Shown piece after piece: positions 55,430 through 64,000 of a DNA stretch of 64,000 nt; position 1 is the first letter of the stretch; each line of letters begins with the position of its first letter. The notes under the pieces were generated by a model. That model had not been told where the DNA came from. It saw nothing but the letters and a program-made list of their open reading frames with translations, and did not search any database. Made by a program: the position numbers and the translations under genes. The DNA comes from Opisthorchis felineus (lineage: Eukaryota; Platyhelminthes; Trematoda; Opisthorchiida; Opisthorchiidae): contig SJOL01008593.1 of the NCBI GenBank assembly GCA_004794785.1, forward strand, positions 178,232 to 242,231, read 5' to 3'.

Positions 55430-57770
55430 GTAGGGAGGTTTACCGTGGGATGTCAGGAAGTCGGCGGTACTGGATGTTTCACGGATTCGCGGACTGATAC
55501 ACAGGATCGAGGCTTTCGCCCAAGTCTCCCGGGTCGCTTTTGTTCTTGTCGTTTGGCGGCTGCCGTTCACCTGAAAGGCACAAGCGAAAAAAGGGTGTAG
55601 CACTGTTTTTTAAGTTCTCAGCTTGGGGCGGTAAGCTTGCCATCGGGATGACTCGCATAAAAAGCGTCTAACAGTGCTTTGAACTGGGTTCTGGATGGAA
55701 CGTGAACACCCGTTGGAAGAAGGTTATTCCACGTAGCTCCTACACGAAATGAGAAGAAATTCTGCCTAATAAAAGTGTGTGCCCTGAGGCGGAAAATCTT
55801 TTAACCATGTCCCCGCCGTTTGTTAGCTGAATCAACGGTGGAATACCTGTTGGCAAAACCTTGTTCAAGCAGGGCATAAGTAAGTGAGTATGCAAGTAAG
55901 TGAGATAGAAGTGCGTGATATGAAATTGAAAAACATGTAACCATGTCTCCTCCGTGGTGTAGCTGAGTCAACCGTGAAAAATATCTTACCCAAACATTGT
56001 TCAAAAGGGGCATAATTAGGAATTAGATATCCCGGAGGCAGCTATACCCCCGGGGAACGTGGTCAAACACGGTGACACGCGTTTCATAGACCACGGATTT
56101 AAGACCGGCAACCATTTTTGTAGCAGCTCGCTGGACACGCTCGGTGAGGGTTACGTCCTTCTTGTGTCCTGAGTAGACAACTTGGTTAGCATATTCAAGA
56201 AGCGGTCTGACGTAGGCCCCATAGTGTTTTGAAATCCATGCAAGTAATACGGGGGAGGGTGCGCCGAATCATCCGTAGAACGGCGAATGCCTTTTGGGCC
56301 GATTTCTCATGGTGCATTGAGAAGGACATGTTTGAAGAGAGCCAGATACCCAAATCCTTTTTGGCATCGATCCTCGTGCTGCCTTCTGGTCTATTCTCAC
56401 CATGCACGATATAGGCGTTCGCTGAGTCCCCTCCGAATGACATATGGACGCAATTTTCGTCATTCAGAGGAAGGTGCCGGTACAACAACCACTGCCTTGC
56501 AACGTCTACATCCATTTGGAGGGCACTGGCATTCGAACTCGAAGATGTCAAGTCTTCTGCAAAAAGTAGACATGGACCTGCAGGAACGTCTGGAAGGTCG
56601 TTGACGTAGATCAGACACAGCACTCGTCCCAAAACGGAACCTTGAGGAACTCCAATGGAGAACGGCGCCGGAGAAGAGTAGGTCAAGCCTACTTTCATTC
56701 GGAATGTTCTGTCTGATAGGAACGCTTAATCCAGAGTAGAATGTTCCCTTGAATCCCGAAGCCGCGGGACATGTGGGATTAGATCGAATGCTTTTGAGAA
56801 GTCGAAAAATATGGCATCCCACATGAGTCCTTCGTCCTTGGCTTGGGTTAAGCTGTCCATAAATACGAGCATGTTCGTCACGCAAGAAAGGTTTTGGAGA
56901 AATCCTTGTCGAACTGGAGATATCAATTTGTTGGTAGTAAGATGATCTAAGATGGCTCGCTTCAGAATGCGTTCCATCACTTTGGACGGCACGCTAGTGA
57001 GGCCAATAGGCCTGTAGCTACCGGGCGATAGTCGGCCACCAGTTTTGTAGATTGGCTTAACAATCGCTTCCTTCCAAGCAATGGAAAGATGGACGAAACA
57101 CCACGTGGAAATGTTTTGCCAGTGTGACCGACGTTTCCTTCAGATCCTTAGATGGACCTCGTTCGGTCCCAGCGCGCAGAACGAGTTGATCCTGTGCAAG
57201 AGTTGACAAATGTCCTCCTCCGTGGAAACCAAGTCTGTTATAGGTCTTTAGTGGGTACGCCAAGATGGGATGTTACGGGGTTCCTAGCAGAATTCAGGCC
57301 TGCACAGTGTGCTCTTTAGACTTCAGAGGGAGAACCTGGCTGGTTTATTTCTGCGACAATGTCCCATGTATTTAAACAACACATTTCTGTTTTTTTCGGG
57401 CGAGGTCCAGCATGGTGTCTTGTTTTCGAATGTTCCATTGACGGATTTATGGCTTACAGCGGTTCCGCATTTCACGAAATGCCAGCTCATCTTCCGTTTC
57501 TCATGTAGTCAGCTGTCTGAAAAATAGTTGACACCACTTTTCCAGAAGACACCAAACCCATTTAGGTAGCTTGCGGCCCATCCGACCGCGCGGTGGTCTT
57601 TTTATGGCGAACATCGTGTCGGCCTCGTAGACTTTCTGGACGATGGTGTTGTATAACTCTTCCAGTGAAGCTGTTCCCAAGCGCCCATCCCTTAAAGCAC
57701 ACCCCAAATTTCTCTGAAACCGTAGTTTGCACGCAGGAACCTTCAGCATAAAGTTTCAGCATTTGATGGT
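55430..57770 (-). mobile_element. CR1-like retrotransposon, RT and 3' end
   Basis: Minus strand: linker (LPKWVWCLLEKWC, 57560), RT start (about 57260), VMERILKRAILDHLTTNKLI and SPVRQGFLQNLSCVTNMLVF (56990-56880), FFDFSKAFDLIPH (56780), [20 protein letters not shown] (56650), LLFAEDL where F-A-D-D is usual (56575), [14 protein letters not shown] (56360), KMVAGLKSV (56110) and the C-terminal WNNLLPTGVHVPSRTQFKAL (55720). The 3' UTR runs to about 55430, with an AATCCGTG unit near 55480. It is frameshifted in several places and contains an internal duplication at 55790-56010. Its 3' end is about 150-200 bases upstream of the eS19 start. Confidence 0.8.
55795..56012 (-). repeat. Tandem duplication inside the CR1 C-terminal region
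   Basis: The segment containing aaccatgtcYcc-ccgt-gt-agctga-tcaac occurs at about 55801-55882 and again at 55936-56010, a period of about 133 bases. Both copies encode the [21 protein letters not shown] stretch. Confidence 0.65.
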
Positions 57771-58540
57771 ACTTATTGGAACCCTAAAAATCTCCTCATA
57801 CAGCAGCTGTTTTTTGGAAGTTGTTTGAACGTACTTGAGGTCCACTATGGGCGCAGAATTCATATTTTAATGGCTGCCAATGGTTTCGTAAGATGTCTCC
57901 ATGAAAGCGGCGGGAAAGTTTGTGAAATAGCTGGTTTCTTCACGTGTTTTCTTTTGTATTGGATTTGGAAATAATCTCAAATGTACATGGACAATTATTA
58001 CGCCCTATGTCCGCGCAAACTCAAAATGGGGCAGCCATTCGCAAACTGTATAGGAAAAGTTTTCTATCGTTGCAGCAGGCGACCCTCGAAACAAAGCCAA
58101 GAAATTGATCTCAGCTAGTAAGTTTTTTTAATGATTTTCAGCACACGCTATACCGGTTGCATGGCAAGATTTTATCTTTAACGTAAAGCTGACCTCTTGG
58201 TATTGCCATTGGAAGATTTATTGGGTTCATTGGCAGAGCAAGTAGACAGTACAGTAGGGTTGGCAGTGCTTTGAAGTTCTGGCACAAATTCAACGGAATG
58301 GGACGGTCTTGCGGATGCACGTAGGGCTTGATCGGGAAATAGTGGGTATATGGTGAACTACGAGCAATCGATCAGACTAGGTATGGCAGTCGCGGTAACG
58401 TCATCGCGACTTCATACTTGGGGTGGTGGACGGCCCCATACACGAACGTTTTGAGCGAGTCGGTTGGAGTTGTCAGGTTAGTTAGGAATCGTGGCATATT
58501 AAGTCCGGCACGGAGCGAGGATATTCTTCTGGCCATCGAG
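57771..58540. other. No gene recognised
   Basis: The endonuclease of the adjacent CR1 copy would be expected on the minus strand here but is not recognisable. Confidence 0.45.
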
Positions 58541-59370
58541 GGACAAGAGGTCAGATAAAAACGTCAGACGTTTGGTAGTGTCGCGTGTTACGTATCTTGG
58601 AGGTTGCAATAATTCTGACTGTAGTGTGACAGATGAGGACAGTGCACGACTCGGGTCGCGCTCGCTGATTTGAGACATCTATGGCGCCAAAGCATTATAT
58701 ATCCCTGAATCTCAAGAGACGTGCCTATCAGGCTGCAGTATGGACTGTTTTGTTATATGGCTGTGAGACCTGGCTTGTTCAAGCAGCAGAACTGGAATGT
58801 CTTCAGGTGTTCGACAACCGTTGTCTCAGCTCGTGTGGGTTGGTGTCGGCGAATTTATAACGAGGCCATTATAAATCCAGTTTTAGGTTATGCAACGGGG
58901 ACTTCCATTGGAATATGTGTCCGGCACCAGAAGTCGCGTTGGTTAGGTCATGTTTTGCGTACGCCGAACCATCGTTTGTCGAAGAAAGTGCTGTGCCCAC
59001 TTCAGATAGGTGGGCAACATTTGACCTAGCAGAGGGGTGTGAAAGAGGTTAGGAAATGTTTGGGCGCTGTCGGTGTTACTCGCCTTTCAGGATGGGGACA
59101 GCGTGCTCCCCACTGCGCCTGGTTGGATACGCTGCAAGATATGACCGCTAAGCGATGTCAATAGCGTTCTTGTTTTCAGTCTCTATCCCGATTGCCTGAA
59201 TGAGTGTCTGGAGGTGTAGGCACCTCGGAATTACTGTAGTAAGGTAGCATTGTGTCACTTCCCTGTCCACCTTCATTCGTTTCTTCACAGTAAGGCTTTC
59301 AACTAAATCATGGTAGCACGGGAGCGAAGCATAAGCGTCTAACGTTAGTGTCGTGGCGTCTATGATGATC
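58541..59370 (+). mobile_element. RTE family B, C-terminal domain and 3' end
   Basis: The plus strand encodes VVSRVTYLGGCNNSDCSVTD in outline, then LNLKRRAYQAAVWTVLLYGCETWLVQAAELECLQVFDNRC in pieces, VGWCRRIYNEAIINPVLGYA and SRWLGHVLRTPNHRLSKKV (58940-58990). The 3' UTR is collinear with 46.4-46.6 kb, ending with a degenerate palindrome and tatgatgatcat near 59360. 5'-truncated. Confidence 0.75.
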
Positions 59371-61640
59371 ATAGGTCTAGGTGGTGACCGAAAAGACCAA
59401 TCAGGCGGGACATATGTGGATGGGCAGGCAAGACGCATTGAGGAGATGGATAACGTAGAGTGAGGGTTCATCGAGGACAGAAGCGGAAGTAGTGGCACTG
59501 TGGCGGTGTTTGTTACTTGAATATGGGTTGAATGATATTTGTTCCTGGGCAATGAGATTTAGTAAACCTTGCACCCAGCTAGATAACCATCGTTATCAGA
59601 GACATTAAAATCGCATCAGGCGTGGCTGCATTGGTAGCCCATCTATTCGGATACCTTAGACACGATTGTGGAAATGAAGATGGGTTGCAATACCTCAGCA
59701 TGAACGACTGGCTGAATAAGGCCCAAACCTATGTAATAGATCTAGAATAGAGCCTCATAATAGCCTGAAATAGCGAGCAGCTTTTTTATATAACTGAATG
59801 CTGAAGATCACAGAGCTTCATTTTACAAACGCAAGCAAGTTAGCTGATCAGTCCTATTTGGTGAGACTGCTACTGCGGTTGCGTATTGGATATTTACAAG
59901 TTATGATGAGGACGACGGAGCTGTCGATTCTATTGAGGTACATGGTATTGGTGTCGGGAAGCACAAGTGTAGTGAAGTTAGGATTTAGTACTCTAAATTA
60001 GCAGGTTTGACACCAAGTACCCACCCGCTCACTAGATCTTTGCTACGGCTGCATCAATGGGTGCATGTTTGAGGACGCATGTGATCCTTGGAGTCTAGGG
60101 CTCAAGTTCATACCACCTGATCTTACAAATGACAAGCTCTTTAACTTTAACTTCGCTGCGTCCAATAATGCGTAGGGTCACTGAATCCCGCTATCGAATA
60201 ATCGATATACACACGGCTCTCTATTTATCACCGGTGGAACTAATTGAACAGTAGCAAGTTTGCCTTTATAACCATAAGACTCCAGCTTCAGCGTGCACAC
60301 CGATCTCGAATTACGGACAACGGGATTTATTATGCACTTGGTGAGTTAGCCGCTACAACTTTGTGTAATTGTTTTCGCTAATGTTGTGCAAGATATACAA
60401 GAGTTGCAATTGATCGTGCATTTTTCATTTCAACAACCCTGTCGAGTGAAACAGCTTCCTGGAAACCAGAACTGGATCGACTACACAATACATTTGTACG
60501 ATGCAGCCAAGGGTGGTTGTGTATTGTTCAGGCCTGAGCTTGGCAGACGGACGACATGTGTGGATATGAAGGATCGTCGTTGGTCGTCGGATCAGGCTAC
60601 TGTGTATAGTTAGAGCCTCGTGGTTAGCTGTGTGCATGGTATGAGCCTGGCAGTTGCTACAAGTAGCCAAGGTGAACGACAGCGCGTAAAGCTATGAGAA
60701 CGACGGGCCGTCGTTTTTCATTGGATTAGGTAACCTCGCATAACTGCTGTCCCACGATCAGCGTTGCGCATAGACTAGAGACTGACATTTACGATTAGTA
60801 GTTGTGATAGACGACAGCGCGTGCTGTTATCATGATTACTGGCTTTGATTGACCTTATTTCCCGCCAAAGTAGTTGGGCTTCATGATGTATTCTAACGAA
60901 GGAGCGCGATTATTTCCAATGGAAGAGATAATCTTGTGGTATTAATTAACACGCAGTCGTTTCATAACGCCGCACTATCCCTCACCCGTTGTGACTATCA
61001 GAGAATGGAGATCATCCACAGAGATGCGTGCTATTATCAGTACTGTACAGTACCCCAAGTTCACCTTCATCGTTATACTGAACGGGAGACGAACTTCCCA
61101 ACAAACTGTGTTGTGCAAGAGTTCGCTGAACAAATTCACCTAATTTGTTACGTTTGAAACTTTTACTCATGCAGACGTAAACCCAATATTTTTCCGGTTG
61201 CAATTTGCAGTGAGTATTCTGTGGATGTCTTGTCACTTGTAAGGTACACCGCAGAATGCTACGATAATGATATTCGAATCGGTAGCGGTTGATGACCTTG
61301 AAATTTTGCTTGCTTTAACAAAATGCCATGAGCAAAATATCATCAAAACGCGCAGATGGATTAGGCTAACTCCCCGTAAAAGTAGCACCTTCAAACATCC
61401 CATAGTTTGCCTAAAATATTTTGGGTTTACCCCTAGTTAGCGGCTTCACAAGGATGCGGTAACGGCACACACAGGTTCTGAAATGAGCAGATGTAGAAAC
61501 TGGTATTATTGGAGCCACACGTCACAAAAAGAACGCATTTGCACCGGTTTGGTGACGCAGGAGAGAAGACCGGAGCGAGGCAACAACGTGCGTGTAGAGG
61601 GACCAAAACGAGAGGCACCAGTCAAGTAAGGTGCAAAATT
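59371..61640. other. No gene recognised
   Basis: Frames up to 81 codons on both strands without motifs. No repeat shared with the rest of the window was noticed. Confidence 0.45.
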
Positions 61641-61649
61641 AGGTCAATG

Positions 61650-63690
61650 TCACTCAGAAGGATGTGCAATCGGACTACAACTTCTTATCTGGAACTCGCG
61701 GTGGCTCATCGATGGTACCCGTATTGGAGAGAGAAAGATATATATACATTGGGGTGTGTGATAAACAGTCTGGTTTAAATTACGGTGCGCGCCCCCCTCC
61801 CGAGACGGATCAATGTCCTCAGCGCTCAAAAAGAGTGTGGCTGATGGAAGGTAGTAGGACGTTGACGGCTGGGCGTAGGGACAAGCTAGAGGAGACGGCT
61901 TTAACTGATTGCAATTTACGCATTGTAAATCCGTATGTGAGTGGGAAGGGCCAAAAATGACCTGGGGATTTCTTGCCATTTTATTACCGATAGCATGAGG
62001 TCCTCGCCAAAATTGATGGAATTTTGCAGGCACACCCGGCGGTGATTTCTGGCGATGTGAGATCACACAAACACGTACTTCATACGCAGGTTCGTGTGTT
62101 CTGCGGTCGTAAACAGTTGTCTGGTGTGGTTGAGCATGTTCAATGTTTTCACGACCGGTTTGCAATGCTGCTGTGATCAAACGTACTCGTTCTTGCCAAA
62201 GAAGTCTGCAAGGGCCACAGGCGTGTGCGCATTTGAAGGCAGTTGAAGGTCATGGCCGAGTTGCAGAAATGCCGGTGCATAATCTGTCTACTCGTTTATG
62301 ACTGCTCGATAGGCCAGCATGCTTGACGGAATGTTTTAATACCACCGTTTTCCTTCATAACGATTCAAGGGGATAGTTAATATTATCTTTATGGTTCTGT
62401 AGGTTCATTCCACAGGGCCGTTTCCCTCTGGATGATACGGTGTTATCCTTGTTTTATGGACCTCCAGGGGTGCACACATTTTCCGCAGTAGATAACTCTC
62501 AAAAGCTGAGCCCTGATCCGAGTGCAAAGTGCTTGTTACCACAAAGGGCGATACCCATTCAGAGATTATCACCGACACAATCGTACCGGCATCTTGCTGC
62601 TTCACTGGCACGGCTTCGCACAATTTAGTTAGGTATTTAGCCATCAAGCCAATCAAACGGTTTCCATTTCTGGTCTCCGTAGAGGTCCAATAACGTCAAT
62701 ACCTACTCGATGGCTTGGTTTTAGTATGATGATCCGTTGGGGCGGTGCTCTGGGCGATATGGTAGTGTCTCCGTTTTCGCATACAATGGGCAATGCCAGC
62801 AGAACTCCGAGACATCATGGTGTAGCAGAAACCACCAGTGATGCCGTCTAATGTTTGTTTCCGTTTTCTTCTGTCCAGCATGTAACAAACCTCGGTGGAC
62901 TGTTGTGAGGATCTGCTGGACTCAACTAGGTGCAAGGACGAAACGAAACTGACCATCCCCACTGTAACGAGCAAACGGTATCTTCGAGTGACGCGTAATA
63001 CCAGAACCTCCGGGAAGGCAAAACAAAGTCTGAGCTGGGTTTCTATACGGTACTATTGACATAAGACATCAATTCACAAAATGTACGAACCTCGACAGTA
63101 GATACGCGTCAACAACAAATGGTCCACTTGGACTACAAAAGCACGAACCAAATGAGCAAACAGGCTCCCACGTGAGACAGCCACACGTGCGTAAGGTCGG
63201 TTACAAATATGGCAGGATGACCTCAAGGCCAAATGGATGAAGTGGTAAGACGAACAAACGTCAGTTCATATAGACGCACTGAACACAACAGTGGAACGGG
63301 GGTTACAAATAGGGACAAGAAACGTGGGGAATTTCAACTCTCAGAGTGATGGACGATACACCCACCATCAACGTGGTGAAGCATTCGAGTTATAATTCGT
63401 AGTCGCTCCCGCCGTGACCAGAAACTACTCGCTGCTGGTAATCTCAAGGCCATTAAGCGTCCAGGGAGTTTGGAGTTACCTTGTAGCTGAAGGCGGTAAA
63501 TATCTCCAATATCCATATCTCCGGACTGTTGCTCTTCCTGGTTCTTTCGATTAGACGCAAGCAGATCCTTAACAGACTCCGGTTCCTGGGCTGGCTTTCG
63601 AAACAAGGTATCGGCATTTGAGTTTCTAGTGCCCGGACGATAAATGCAAGAGGAAATATGCTCCTAAATCCGCTCCTACCAGTGTACAAC
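61650..63690 (-). mobile_element. Ty3/gypsy-like LTR retrotransposon, integrase region (decayed)
   Basis: Minus strand: 63689-63334 resembles the spacer between RNase H and integrase (SGDMDIGDIYRLQLQGN). 62974-62696 holds the zinc-binding region in broken frames. 62656-62405 is the integrase core (KYLTKLCEAVP, TLHSDQGSAFES, KTRITPYHPEGNGPVE) with the second Asp and the Glu separated by 35 residues. 62180-61950 is the C-terminal part (RRTHEPAYEVRV, PPGVPAKFHQFWRGPHAIG). Frame breaks separate the parts and the first catalytic Asp appears to be Lys (K-Y-L-T-K). LTRs were not located. Confidence 0.72.
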
Positions 63691-63699
63691 CTGACCTAT

Positions 63700-64000
63700 G
63701 GGATTGCGGAAATTATGCAAACACTGTAGTGGGTAATGGTCTGTTCGGACAAGGACAGCTGGCAAAGCAGGTGGAGCCGGAAGTGATATTAACAGTTTTT
63801 ATTCCATATTGGTGCGTGGCATAACGTCAGAAATGATCATAATATTACAGTCAGAATTAAAGCATGACTGGCGGGATTTTCGGGCACTAAGGGTTACGCA
63901 GAAAGGAGACAGTGTCATAAATAGGGAGCATTATTCCAAGTAAACTTCGTCATGCCTAAACAGGCATGGGGAGGGAAATACAGTTACTAAGACTTTATCT
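63700..64000. other. No gene recognised
   Basis: No open frame or motif. It may hold more of the decayed gypsy element. Confidence 0.4.

Noticed and set aside
1..64000. CRISPR arrays, bacterial operons or prophage
   Set aside because: The window is intron-containing eukaryotic DNA; repeats are dispersed retroelements, not regularly spaced.

Overview
The window looks like nuclear DNA of a digenean trematode, most likely an opisthorchiid liver fluke (Clonorchis/Opisthorchis type). The basis is GT-AG spliced genes, a dense load of RTE-like and CR1-like non-LTR retrotransposons, a Ty3/gypsy fragment, and about fifteen copies of a tRNA-derived SINE whose stop-free frame I remember seeing in liver-fluke protein predictions. 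The species is inference from memory and was not tested by a search.

Only two host genes are supported. The first is the pre-mRNA splicing DEAD-box helicase DDX46/Prp5 on the + strand. It runs from an RS-rich exon at 14623 to a 14-codon last exon at 38254-38298. I resolved eleven exons whose phases all agree; together they encode 1051 residues, and the 5' exon is missing. The second is 40S ribosomal protein S19 (eS19) on the - strand at 55273-54717. Its ATG is followed directly by an intron, and its three introns are only 37, 33 and (proposed) 31 bases long. Its last exon is uncertain.

Layout. 1-14.6 kb: CR1-like ends and a degraded CR1 copy, then interleaved RTE family A and family B copies with SINEs nested in them. 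14.6-38.3 kb: DDX46, whose introns hold retroelement pieces, an unrecognised cluster of antisense open frames (27.9-30.1 kb) and, in the 6.8-kb last intron, a 3.4-kb RTE-A copy and an intact SINE. 38.3-45 kb: mostly unassigned DNA with SINE copies. 45-54.6 kb: a mosaic of RTE-B and RTE-A, including a nearly complete 4-kb RTE-A (48.1-52.1 kb) and three isolated RTE-A 5' leader pieces. 54.7-57.8 kb: eS19 and a CR1 copy ending about 150-200 bases upstream of it. 58.5-59.4 kb: the end of an RTE-B copy. 61.6-63.7 kb: a decayed Ty3/gypsy integrase region.

Target-site duplications, read directly, give a relative history: SINEs entered RTE copies (6.5, 9.0 and 10.2 kb), one SINE entered another SINE (10.35 kb), and one RTE-A 3' end entered another RTE-A (11.2 kb). 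I found no CRISPR array, canonical tRNA or rRNA gene, and no clearly new functional system. The points most worth following are the micro-introns and odd C-terminus of eS19, the remote micro-exon of DDX46, the palindromic 3' end of RTE-B, the isolated RTE-A leaders, and the antisense frames in a DDX46 intron.
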